From Gracilimonas sp040904925 (GTDB lineage: Bacteria > Bacteroidota > Rhodothermia > Balneolales > Balneolaceae), in the NCBI GenBank assembly GCA_040904925.1, contig JBBDSP010000028.1:7174-71173 (forward strand): DNA of 64,000 bases, written 5' to 3'. Position 1 is the first letter of the stretch, and every line of letters starts with the position of its first letter. Shown piece by piece: positions 8,648-16,701 of this stretch. A program made the position numbers and the translations under genes. The notes below the pieces were generated by a model. It was not told where the DNA came from, did not search any database, and was given only the letters and a program-made list of their open reading frames with translations.

Positions 8648-9490
8648 CTAATTAAAACTTTCTACGAGTGACTGTACCAGTAAGTACCAGCCGTCTGTTA
8701 ATACAAAGACCAGGATCTTGAATGGAAGAGAGACCATTACCGGCGGCAGGAACATGATACCCATCGACAGTAATATCGAAGCTACCACCAGGTCAATGAC
8801 CATGAACGGCAAGTAAATCATAAATCCAATCTGGAATGCTATCCGCAATTCACTTAACACATACGATGGCACTGCTACATACAGCGGAAGGTTTTCAATG
8901 CTATCAACTGTACTCACATCGGCCATATCCATGAAGTAAAGCAGATCCTTTTCGCGGGTTTGGCGTACCATAAATTCTTTTAGCGGAACTGCAGCCGTGG
9001 CAAGCGCTTCAACCTGAGTCATTTCCTCATTTATATATGGTTGTATTGCTTCCTCATTCATCTGGTCAAAAGTTGGCTTCATAATGAATATCGTAAGAAA
9101 CAAAGCCAGCCCTATCAATACTTGATTTGGGGGTGATTGCTGTGTACCAAGTCCCATTCTGAGGAAGAAGAACACGACAATAATCCGGGTGAAGCTAGTC
9201 ATCATAGTGACGAAAGCTGCACCGAATGAAAGAATGGTAATCAGTATCAATGCCTGTATTGCAAGGCTGAAATCTTCATCACTTGCATCGTTTCCACCAA
9301 TCGAAAGGTCGATCTGCGGGATGGCTTGTAACAAGATCGGAGTTGTAATTTCCGCTTGTACAGAAGCATTTAATTGCATCGGTGATGCTTCCGCTTCAGA
9401 ACTGAGACCTGTTACCCCAATAACGATCAAACCCAATAGTAAACGGATACATAGTTTCTTAATCAGAATGGTCATATCAGTTAGCTGCAA
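8648..9490 (-). CDS. fliP: flagellar export gate protein FliP
   Basis: FliP forms most of the export channel. The 280 aa protein begins with a cleavable-type signal region (about 8-36). Four membrane helices follow, with a large periplasmic loop and the family motifs MMTSFTRIIVVFFFLRMGLG and RQTREKDL. The start overlaps the fliO end by 14 bases. An internal Met six residues in is an alternative start. It belongs to the motA-to-fliR unit. Confidence 0.96.
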   Translation of the reverse strand: MQLTDMTILIKKLCIRLLLGLIVIGVTGLSSEAEASPMQLNASVQAEITTPILLQAIPQIDLSIGGNDASDEDFSLAIQALILITILSFGAAFVTMMTSFTRIIVVFFFLRMGLGTQQSPPNQVLIGLALFLTIFIMKPTFDQMNEEAIQPYINEEMTQVEALATAAVPLKEFMVRQTREKDLLYFMDMADVSTVDSIENLPLYVAVPSYVLSELRIAFQIGFMIYLPFMVIDLVVASILLSMGIMFLPPVMVSLPFKILVFVLTDGWYLLVQSLVESFN

Positions 9491-10076
9491 GCTTTAGAAG
9501 GGATCTGAAATCACCTTTTGTTGTTTCTTTAGTGCTTTCTTTGTGTGCTGTCAACGGATCTGTTGAGAGCTCATCCTTTCCTTCCTTCCATTCATCCTTA
9601 GAATAGCGATGTAATAAATTCACTCCGTGCTCACCTAATCCAAGAACCCATACTTCTTCATTGACCTCTACAAATTTAAGCTGGCTCTTTTCTGAGAGAA
9701 TATGAACATCAATATCCCTGTTTTTTTTCTCTTTGACGGTTCTACCGCCTTTTTTCCTGGACCAGTACCACACTCCTGCCAATACACTCACCATAAACAG
9801 AAAAGTGATAAAGGCATTCTGAAACATAGCCGGCTCTTCAGCTTTTTTAGCACTTTGCCCTTCACCACCGTCAGTGTTGTTGAGAAGAAGTGATTGCTGT
9901 AAGCCTACAGTTCGTTCCTGAACTTCAGGGTTTTCAGTTTGGGCGATGGTTCCCGTATCCATTTTAGAAACCAGGAACAACCACATAACCAGCAAAGCCA
10001 GTGAGATCCCCAATACAATCTTTAGGATACTCTGTGGGTTTTTTCCGCTTTGTGAAAGTATTTTTTGGACATCCAT
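9477..10076 (-). CDS. fliO: flagellar assembly protein FliO
   Basis: FliO helps assemble the FliP ring. The 199 aa protein has two hydrophobic segments (about 17-37 and 88-107) where the family core needs one, so the first may be a signal or extra anchor. The second is followed by the basic stretch WYWSRKKGGR, and then a FliO-type domain (LKFVEVNEEVWVLGLGEHGVNLLHRY). FliO diverges strongly between phyla, so the call rests partly on its place between fliN and fliP. Confidence 0.85.
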   Translation of the reverse strand: MDVQKILSQSGKNPQSILKIVLGISLALLVMWLFLVSKMDTGTIAQTENPEVQERTVGLQQSLLLNNTDGGEGQSAKKAEEPAMFQNAFITFLFMVSVLAGVWYWSRKKGGRTVKEKKNRDIDVHILSEKSQLKFVEVNEEVWVLGLGEHGVNLLHRYSKDEWKEGKDELSTDPLTAHKESTKETTKGDFRSLLKLAAN

Positions 10077-11050
10077 CAGGATAGACTCGCTATGCGTTGA
10101 CGGGTAGTAATAAGGTTTGAGATGCGAACACCAAAATGTTCGTCGATCACAACTACTTCACCGTGAGCAATTCGCTGTCCGTTCACAAGGATATCAACCG
10201 GCTCACCGGCTAATTTTTCAAGCTCAATTACAGAACCTTTGGCCAGTTGAAGTACTTTCCCCAAGGGAAGTTCAATTCTTCCAAGTTCAACGGAAACATC
10301 CATTTTAACATCCTTTAGCAGATCCATGCTGTTTCCATTCTCATTTTCGAGATGAGGTGTATTTTCTTCGAAATCTTCAAATTCTATAAACTTACCGGAA
10401 ATCACTTCTTCCCGGTGACCGTTCAGTTCTTCCTGTGTGTGTTTAGGCTCAAAATTCTCTTCCGAATTTTCATCGAGAACATCCGCTGATTCTTCATCAA
10501 GGATCTCCTCTGTAGGTTCTTCGACCTCTTCCTCCTCCTCTTCCATTATCTGTTCAGCGGGATCACCTATCAGTATTGCTGCTCTGACTTTATCATCGGC
10601 CAGACCTTCAACTTCCATGATCCCATGAAAATATGAGGTGTGCCGGAACAGCTCATCCAGGTCGCTCACCTGATACACTTCTGCCTCACCAAAACCGGTT
10701 TCTATACCTTCTTCAGTCAACTTTTTCTTGAGTGTCTCAGAAAGTTCATCGGAGAATTTTTTCAGTAGGTCTTTAGTAACCTCATTGAATTTCTTTTCTT
10801 CCACGCCCAGCATTACACTTGAAAGCAAGCCGAACCATTCCTCATCAAGCACGGCAAATACGTCCATTTCAAGAGCTTCATCTCTTGTATAAAGGATAAT
10901 ATCGTTCTCTTCGAGTTTTTCAGGAGCTGCTTCTGATTCTGTTTCCTCAAAAGAAGTGACCGTTATTTTTGTCTCTTCCATGAAAATAGAAGTCAGAAAT
11001 TCCTGAATTCCGGGGAGATAGTTTTGTAGTTGTTCTTGATAATTATTCAT
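10076..11050 (-). CDS. fliN: flagellar switch protein FliN with FliY-like N-terminal domain
   Basis: This is a C-ring protein of 324 aa. The C-terminal SpoA domain (about 245-324, with VSVELGRIELPLGKVLQLAK and LVNGQRIAHGEVVVID) is the canonical FliN core. The N-terminal half (about 1-170) has the size and style of the CheC-like domain of FliY. However, no ExxN phosphatase signature and no EIDALL-type CheY-binding peptide can be seen. An acidic linker (170-235, with poly-Glu) joins them. It overlaps fliO by one base and follows fliM by two. It could equally be named fliY, but CheY-P phosphatase activity is unlikely. Confidence 0.9.
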   Translation of the reverse strand: MNNYQEQLQNYLPGIQEFLTSIFMEETKITVTSFEETESEAAPEKLEENDIILYTRDEALEMDVFAVLDEEWFGLLSSVMLGVEEKKFNEVTKDLLKKFSDELSETLKKKLTEEGIETGFGEAEVYQVSDLDELFRHTSYFHGIMEVEGLADDKVRAAILIGDPAEQIMEEEEEEVEEPTEEILDEESADVLDENSEENFEPKHTQEELNGHREEVISGKFIEFEDFEENTPHLENENGNSMDLLKDVKMDVSVELGRIELPLGKVLQLAKGSVIELEKLAGEPVDILVNGQRIAHGEVVVIDEHFGVRISNLITTRQRIASLS

Positions 11051-11052
11051 AG

Positions 11053-11988
11053 CTATACCAGTTCCGTTTCATTTATTTCTTCGAGGAGTTCAAATACTTT
11101 AACAGCTCTTCTTCCCTGGACTACACCGGGATATGCTGTTAATTTGGTTGTTCCGTTTATACGAACATCCAGTGGTTTATCAGATTTTTGTTTTAAAGGG
11201 ATGGTGTCTCCCTCTTTTAGGTTAATGACTTCATTAAGTGTAAGCCTTGCCGTTCCCAAAAGGGGTTGAATGCGTACTTTTGCCTTCTTCAAGGTAAGTT
11301 GATAGGCTTGCATTTCTTCCCCAGAAAGTTCTTCTTGTTTTGATTTAAGACCCTTTCTCAGAATCGTATCATTCATCGCTTTTTTCAGCAGGCTATATGA
11401 ATAGGATACGCCGACTTCGATCTGCTCTTCCCCAAGATCTATATTGAATTTTACAATAATTGTTGGGTCAACTGAGGCAAGGTGAAGGTTCTCGGGCTTA
11501 CTTTCGTAGGTAGTGGAATCGATCGTAAAGTCCATATACGGCTCCCAGGCCGATATAATTTCTTTATTGATACTTTTAACGATACGGTTTACGATCTTTT
11601 CTTCGATAACAGTAAGCGTACGACGTTTCGAAAGCGCACGGTTTTGTCCACCACTTTGCCGTTCTATAAGGTGAATACAAAATTCAGGGGGTAATACAAT
11701 AATGATTTCCCCGCTCAATTCATCCACTGACAGTAAATAGATCGTGCTTGGACTTTCTATATTCTGAACAAAATCAGGAGAAGAAAGCTGTAAGATCTTA
11801 CTCAAGCTTATATCCACTTTATATCTGAGAGAGGAGCTGACTATTCGGGTTAAATTCCTGGAAAAGACATCATGAATAGTCCGTAAGGTTCTCATAATCT
11901 CCTTACTGAACAACTTTGGCTGCCTGAAATCGTATGATTCTACATACTTAACATTTTCCGGTGCACGCTTTTGTGCTTTCATTTCCAT
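11053..11988 (-). CDS. fliM: flagellar switch protein FliM without the N-terminal CheY-binding peptide
   Basis: FliM is the middle-domain C-ring protein that normally receives CheY-P. The 311 aa protein starts MEMKAQKRAPENVKYVESYDFRQP and goes straight into the YDFRQPKLFSKEIMRTL region. The usual first 30 or so residues with EIDxLL are absent. A stop codon nine codons upstream leaves no room for a longer N-terminus. The middle domain (about 35-220) and C-terminal SpoA domain (about 235-305) are intact. It lies 27 bases after fliL. Confidence 0.93.
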   Translation of the reverse strand: MEMKAQKRAPENVKYVESYDFRQPKLFSKEIMRTLRTIHDVFSRNLTRIVSSSLRYKVDISLSKILQLSSPDFVQNIESPSTIYLLSVDELSGEIIIVLPPEFCIHLIERQSGGQNRALSKRRTLTVIEEKIVNRIVKSINKEIISAWEPYMDFTIDSTTYESKPENLHLASVDPTIIVKFNIDLGEEQIEVGVSYSYSLLKKAMNDTILRKGLKSKQEELSGEEMQAYQLTLKKAKVRIQPLLGTARLTLNEVINLKEGDTIPLKQKSDKPLDVRINGTTKLTAYPGVVQGRRAVKVFELLEEINETELV

Positions 11989-12015
11989 ATAGAAGGTTCC
12001 GTTGTTGGTTTGCTA

Positions 12016-12510
12016 TCATTGCATTACATACTTAGTGAAATACAAATTGCGTACCGAACGGGCCTCAATTACAGAATTAATCAGATCCATGAGTTCATAT
12101 CGAAGCTGATCTCGTTCTTCTACTTTAATCAATTCAGGAATAGTTCGCTTAGACAAGGCTTCAATCATCTCTTGCTTAAGCTTCATCTTATGATTGTTAA
12201 GTGTTTGAATATGGGCTTTATCGTCTAATTCTAGGCTTATTTCCACCAAAAGGTATCTTTTACCATTGGTATTGGCGGGGTTTATTACTAATTCTTCCAT
12301 GTCGTAGGTACCGTAATCACCCGGGCTTTTTGAGTTTACAGTCTCATAAACATCTGGATAATATTTATCCACAATGGCATAAGCGAGATAACCCTGCCCT
12401 GCAAAAAATAAAATCACAAGGAAATATTTTCCTATTGAAAGAAATTTTGACTTCCCGCCTTTTCTTCTTGGTTTAGTCTTTCTAGCGTTATTTTTGTCTT
12501 TTGTTGCCAT
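12016..12510 (-). CDS. fliL: flagellar basal body protein FliL
   Basis: FliL is a single-pass membrane protein that surrounds the stator and supports its function. At 164 aa it has a Lys/Arg-rich cytoplasmic start, one membrane helix at about 26-46, and a periplasmic stomatin-like domain (YDMEELVINPANTNGKRYLLVEISLEL). It lies between motB and fliM, its usual neighbourhood. Confidence 0.92.
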   Translation of the reverse strand: MATKDKNNARKTKPRRKGGKSKFLSIGKYFLVILFFAGQGYLAYAIVDKYYPDVYETVNSKSPGDYGTYDMEELVINPANTNGKRYLLVEISLELDDKAHIQTLNNHKMKLKQEMIEALSKRTIPELIKVEERDQLRYELMDLINSVIEARSVRNLYFTKYVMQ

Positions 12511-12540
12511 AATTATTCTCCCACTTAAACATTGAACTTT

Positions 12541-13263
12541 TTAGAACCAGACTTCTGCATCTTGAGTATTCATCAGCAGTTCATCTCGTAAATAAATTTC
12601 TACTCTTCTGTTTTTTCTTCGTCCGGTTTCTGTTTCATTATCTGCTATTGGATCATATTCCCCAAAACTGCTGGCTTTAAAATTACTTGGTATGATCTCT
12701 GAATTTTCCTGTAAGAACTGTACTACAGAAACCGATCTTGCTGCCCCCAGATGCCAGTTGGTTTTGTGGATCGAATTCCCTCGAATAGGCACATTATCGG
12801 TATGTCCCTGTACTTCAATTTCGATTACATTTTCATCAATTTTTTCTGCAACATCTTTAAGTATGATCATAGCATTCGGTAGTAATTCTGAGGATCCACT
12901 TTCAAAGGTCAGCGAATCACTTAACGTGATCTTTACTCCACTTGTACTTACCTCGATATCCACCTCAGACGAAAATTCATAATTTTCGAGTACATCTGCG
13001 AAAGCCTGCCAGTATTCTACCCGCTCTTCCAGTAAATCTTCCATATCGAGTGAATCAGTTGGCACTTCGAAATCTTCTGTTTTAATATTATGGGCATCAA
13101 AAAATCCGGAATTATTTTGAAAATGGGATATAAAATCCTTGAATACACTCTCATCAATACTGGGAGTAAGAGTGTACAACAATACAAAGAAGACCAATAA
13201 CAGCGTCATAAGATCGCCGTAGGTAATCAGCCAGTTGCCAGAATTTCTTTTAGATTTTGCCAT
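12541..13263 (-). CDS. motB: stator protein MotB/PomB
   Basis: MotB/PomB is the peptidoglycan-anchored half of the stator. The single membrane helix contains the ion-binding aspartate, D17 (NWLITYGDLMTLLLVFFVLL). The C-terminal OmpA-like domain (about 125-230) has the peptidoglycan-binding pattern VQGHTDNVPIRG and RRKNRRVEI. The 240 aa length is normal. The gene overlaps motA by 37 bases. The helix style resembles PomB/MotS sodium stators. Confidence 0.95.
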   Translation of the reverse strand: MAKSKRNSGNWLITYGDLMTLLLVFFVLLYTLTPSIDESVFKDFISHFQNNSGFFDAHNIKTEDFEVPTDSLDMEDLLEERVEYWQAFADVLENYEFSSEVDIEVSTSGVKITLSDSLTFESGSSELLPNAMIILKDVAEKIDENVIEIEVQGHTDNVPIRGNSIHKTNWHLGAARSVSVVQFLQENSEIIPSNFKASSFGEYDPIADNETETGRRKNRRVEIYLRDELLMNTQDAEVWF

Positions 13264-14105
13264 TCCTTATCCTGTTGTTCGATCCAGAGTTTGTAGAATT
13301 TTTCGTCCCTTTTCTTCAGTATGCTTAATTCTTCATGATGTTTGATATACTCGGCCCTGCTTTTAGGATCTATATAGATCAGCATCTTTTTTTCCATAAT
13401 CCTGGGGTTTTCACCCTCTACAATGGAAAGTATCCCAATTCTAAACATTTCTTTTCTATTCCGATCAAGCTCACTCAGGTATTCTAGTTTTCCGGCTAGA
13501 GGGCCAAAAAATACATTTGCCAGAATGGTACCATATAAGGTGGTGATAAGTGCGACTGATAGTCCGGCCCCTAGTGATTCCGGGTCAGAAATATTCTGCA
13601 GCATTAATACCATTCCTATTACGGTTCCGATCATCCCAAATGCCGGAGCATAATTGGCCATGGAGTTTAGCAACATGATTGAAAGCTCAACTTGCTTTTC
13701 ACGACTCGCGATCTCATCCTTAAGGATGCTGTCTAAGTTCTCTTCTTTAAAACCATCAACAGCAAGCTGCAACCCACTCTTCAGGTAATCATCTTTAAGA
13801 TGTTTAATATCATTATCTAACACCAGTATTCCGTTTCTTCGAACTCTCCTTGCAAACATGGACAATAATTCCATATCTGTCCGCAGATCAATAGAACTCA
13901 ACTTCATCAGGCTCAGAGTAGTATCGAAACTGATCTTGATCTTTTCAAAGCTGTAGTTTACAGCTGTGGAGGCAACCACCCCTCCCACTACGATCAGCAC
14001 CGAAGACCCACTCAGGAAAGTTCCTAAACTTCCTTGCATGACGATAGCTCCGATTATGAGCACAAATCCTAAAATAAATCCTATGGTACTTGAACGATCT
14101 AGCAT
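13227..14105 (-). CDS. motA: stator protein MotA/PomA, sodium-type residues
   Basis: MotA/PomA is the rotating channel half of the stator. There are four membrane helices, with TM3-4 containing MIGTVIGM and ALITTLYG. The start at 14105 (MLDRSSTIGFILGF) gives 292 aa. It places Thr161 and Thr189 at the equivalents of the sodium-binding Thr158 and Thr186 of Vibrio PomA with a constant offset of three. Proton-type MotA often has Ala at the first. An upstream ATG at 14129 would add eight residues but lies inside a sigma28-type promoter. The C-terminus is about 40 residues longer than PomA and is charged. Confidence 0.93.
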   Translation of the reverse strand: MLDRSSTIGFILGFVLIIGAIVMQGSLGTFLSGSSVLIVVGGVVASTAVNYSFEKIKISFDTTLSLMKLSSIDLRTDMELLSMFARRVRRNGILVLDNDIKHLKDDYLKSGLQLAVDGFKEENLDSILKDEIASREKQVELSIMLLNSMANYAPAFGMIGTVIGMVLMLQNISDPESLGAGLSVALITTLYGTILANVFFGPLAGKLEYLSELDRNRKEMFRIGILSIVEGENPRIMEKKMLIYIDPKSRAEYIKHHEELSILKKRDEKFYKLWIEQQDKEWQNLKEILATG

Positions 14106-14112
14106 ATCATTC

Positions 14113-14139
14113 TTATCGGTTCGGCCCATTAATTCTTAA
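14113..14139 (-). promoter_or_regulatory. sigma28-type promoter at motA
   Basis: In minus-strand sense TTAAG, 15 bases, CCGATAA. The -10 ends at 14113, so the expected transcription start is about 14106, directly at the chosen motA ATG (14105). This implies a leaderless or nearly leaderless mRNA, or readthrough for the longer form. Sequence match and spacing are identical to the receptor promoters. Confidence 0.65.
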
Positions 14140-14170
14140 GTACAGATTCAGTTTTTTTTATGCTTACAAA

Positions 14171-14252
14171 TATGGATCAGAAATTACTTTCGCTGAAAAA
14201 TGATCCATAAAAAAACTCCGCAAGCAGGTTCGGGACTGCAATGCGGAGTTTA
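14171..14252 (-). terminator. terminator hairpin downstream of flgE, plus second inverted repeat
   Basis: AACTCCGCA (14214-14222) pairs with TGCGGAGTT (14242-14250). Read on the minus strand the hairpin is followed by a run of T, giving a rho-independent terminator for the flgB-flgE operon. Immediately beyond, TATGGATCA (14171-14179) and TGATCCATA (14201-14209) form a second perfect 9-base inverted repeat. Confidence 0.75.
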
Positions 14253-14267
14253 AGCTACCGTAGTACA

Positions 14268-14289
14268 GGTTTATGACTACTCATAAACC
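14268..14289. repeat. perfect stem-loop just after the flgE stop
   Basis: GGTTTATGA (14268-14276) and TCATAAACC (14281-14289) form a 9-base perfect stem with a four-base loop. It sits between the flgE stop and the terminator. It could protect the 3' end of the mRNA; no function is proven. Confidence 0.6.
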
Positions 14290-14302
14290 GTGTTTTTAGA
14301 AA

Positions 14303-15928
14303 TTATCGCTTGAGGTTTACGGCCTCAGTAAGCATTTCATCAGAAGTACTGATCACTCTGGCACTTGATTGATATGCACGTTGTGCAGTTATCATATCCG
14401 TGAATTCTTTAGCGAGATCAACATTTGATCCCTCTAAAGACCCAGAGTTGATTTCAGTTCCTGAGAAATTATCTGCGGTATCAACAAATAATTCACCGGC
14501 AGCTGATGTTGCTCTGAATAAACCGCCACCAATCGTTTCAAGTCCGTTTTCATTCTGAACCTCACCAAGAGCCATCTGTGCAAGTACCATAGCATTACCG
14601 TTATCGTAAATACCTTCAACTTGTCCTGCTCCATTTACCGTCACATCTATCAATTCACCCTGGGTATATCCATCCTGACCAATAACTTTCGCAGAATTAC
14701 TTCCTGCATATTGGGTAAACCTTGTTCCCGTTTCTGAATTGCCAAGTTCAACTGAGAAATTAGTTGTATTGGCTCCATTTCCTGGCTCAAATGACAGGTT
14801 CAGCAGGTCATCAGAAGAAAGCTGTCCAAGTTCATCAAAATTCACCGTTCCAGTTGCTCCGGTTGTGATCTCTTCCCCATCTAAAAACCGGGCACTGTAT
14901 TCCCATTCATTGGGATCTGTTTGAGTGAATTCTAATAGCAGTGAGTGGGCATTTCCAAGCTCATCATACACTGTAGTACTCATAGTTTGAGTATTGTTCT
15001 TTCCTTCTTGTACTGTTTGGAGCCCTGGTAAATTAATGTCACCCGCTCCTGTAACCGACATAGATGTAATATCTAATGCGCTTTCACCCAATTGAGCAGA
15101 ACGGAGGAGCATAATCCCATCTACCAAAGCCATTTTTCCTTCGGAATCCGGCATTTGTGTATTAAAAGCATTCATCATGTCTTCCAGTGTTGTTCCGTCG
15201 TTTCCGGCACCATAGGTAAAGCTGTATGTTGCAGCTGTACCATCATTTAGGGTTACATCAAAATCTACCGTATCACCATCTGCGAGATCAGTCAGTGTCT
15301 GACTTAGATCATTAAGATCAGTGTTGTCCGGTGCGGGACTACCATTAATGGTAAATCCGCTTTGGGACTGAAGTACTTTTGCAGTACTTGTGCTGGCATT
15401 TAAGTTACCGGCAAGCGACACATTTTCTGTCTTTTTCGGAGGCAGAACATTTTCAAAATCTATGCGAACATCTTCTGCTGCACCGCCACCTAATACATTT
15501 CCGTTTTTATCAGCGATATAACCCTGAACCGATCGTCCACCCTGATCTACTAAATATCCGTCTTTATTGAATACAAAGTTTCCGGCTCTGGTCATAAGTT
15601 GTTCGCCGTTATCTGCTACCATAAAATATCCTTCACCTTCAATGGCCAGATCAGTGGCTCTTCCGGTACTTTGCATGGCACCCTGACTGAAATCACGATC
15701 GATGGAAGCAACACGTACTCCCAAACCAACCTGATTACTGAGCTGTGGGGCTGAATCTCCCCCTCCCGCTCTGCCAAGTCTTTCACTCATCATTTCTGCA
15801 AAAGAAACTCTGGATGATTTAAAACCTGCTGTTTCCACATTTGCGATGTTATTACCTATAACATCCATTTTAGTTTGAAATGCTCTCAAACCACTAACAC
15901 CTGAATTAAGGGACTTTATTAATGACAT
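14303..15928 (-). CDS. flgE: flagellar hook protein FlgE
   Basis: FlgE is the structural subunit of the hook. The N-terminus (MSLIKSLNSGVSGLRAFQTK, then MDVIGNNIANVETAGFKSSR) and the C-terminus (AKEFTDMITAQRAYQSSARVI) are the paired D0 coiled-coil segments of rod/hook proteins, with a variable middle (about 150-430). At 541 aa it is longer than the 402 aa Salmonella protein, as in many other phyla. A strong AGGAG precedes the start. It is the last gene of the flgB operon. Confidence 0.95.
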   Translation of the reverse strand: MSLIKSLNSGVSGLRAFQTKMDVIGNNIANVETAGFKSSRVSFAEMMSERLGRAGGGDSAPQLSNQVGLGVRVASIDRDFSQGAMQSTGRATDLAIEGEGYFMVADNGEQLMTRAGNFVFNKDGYLVDQGGRSVQGYIADKNGNVLGGGAAEDVRIDFENVLPPKKTENVSLAGNLNASTSTAKVLQSQSGFTINGSPAPDNTDLNDLSQTLTDLADGDTVDFDVTLNDGTAATYSFTYGAGNDGTTLEDMMNAFNTQMPDSEGKMALVDGIMLLRSAQLGESALDITSMSVTGAGDINLPGLQTVQEGKNNTQTMSTTVYDELGNAHSLLLEFTQTDPNEWEYSARFLDGEEITTGATGTVNFDELGQLSSDDLLNLSFEPGNGANTTNFSVELGNSETGTRFTQYAGSNSAKVIGQDGYTQGELIDVTVNGAGQVEGIYDNGNAMVLAQMALGEVQNENGLETIGGGLFRATSAAGELFVDTADNFSGTEINSGSLEGSNVDLAKEFTDMITAQRAYQSSARVISTSDEMLTEAVNLKR

Positions 15929-16008
15929 AATTATCTCCTATTTATTTGAACAGAATTATTCTGCCCGGCTTGACTAAACAAGCCATATATGTTTATTAAA
16001 ATTGTTGT
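15929..16008 (-). promoter_or_regulatory. flgD-flgE intergenic leader with two small hairpins
   Basis: In minus-strand sense GGCTTG-N6-CAAGCC and then CAGAATAATTCTG lie just before the AGGAG of flgE. All other gaps in this operon are short or overlapping, so these hairpins may set flgE translation or mRNA processing. No promoter match was found here. Confidence 0.4.
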
Positions 16009-16689
16009 TTAGAAAAGATCGGTTCCAACTTCTTCCACGTCACCGATCGGTACTTCAATACCATTTAACGATAAGAACACTCCGTCTCCGCTGAAGCGTA
16101 CTTTGTTAGCAATTCCTTCCACATAAATGAGAGCATTTGCTGATTCCTCGCCATTTTTGGCTACTACTTCCACCTCGTATTTTCCTTCACCAAGGCGTTC
16201 ACCTGAGTCGTTCTTACCATCCCAGGTCCAGTTGTTATCACCTGAAGACATTCCGTTCAGCGTTTCCCGCCTTACTTCTGTGCCATTCGCATTTCGTATA
16301 ACAATTTCTACTTCTTCAGCTGCAGATCCCAGTTTAAAATTGATCTCACTATTGCCTTCTGCACTCAGGTTAACCTGATCACTTATTGCTCTTACCTGTT
16401 TTCCGGTAAGGGTTGCAGCCATAGAGTTTGTTAAGCTTGCACTCATCATATCCTGAGTAGATTGCAAGCTTTTAAGACCGCTGTTTACATCAATAAGCTG
16501 TTCCACAGAGTTAAACTGCGCAAGTTGTGATGCAAATTCAGCTCCATCCTGAGGATTCATTGGGTCCTGATTTCTCATTTGAGTTATCAAGAGTTGCAAA
16601 AATTGATCTTGCCCCATCTCAGACTTTCCAACTGTATTACCTTTCTGAAAAGCAGATGCTGTATTTGCGTTAATATTGTTTATATCCAT
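16009..16689 (-). CDS. flgD: hook-capping protein FlgD
   Basis: FlgD is the cap that promotes hook polymerisation. The conserved N-terminal region GQDQFLQLLITQMRNQDPMN and FASQLAQFNSVEQL is intact (about 26-65). A FlgD Ig-like/FnIII-type region follows (WTWDGKNDSGERLGEGKYEV). The 226 aa length is normal. It lies between fliK and flgE, as in Bacillus and spirochaetes. Confidence 0.94.
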   Translation of the reverse strand: MDINNINANTASAFQKGNTVGKSEMGQDQFLQLLITQMRNQDPMNPQDGAEFASQLAQFNSVEQLIDVNSGLKSLQSTQDMMSASLTNSMAATLTGKQVRAISDQVNLSAEGNSEINFKLGSAAEEVEIVIRNANGTEVRRETLNGMSSGDNNWTWDGKNDSGERLGEGKYEVEVVAKNGEESANALIYVEGIANKVRFSGDGVFLSLNGIEVPIGDVEEVGTDLF

Positions 16690-16701
16690 GTTATCACCTG
16701 A

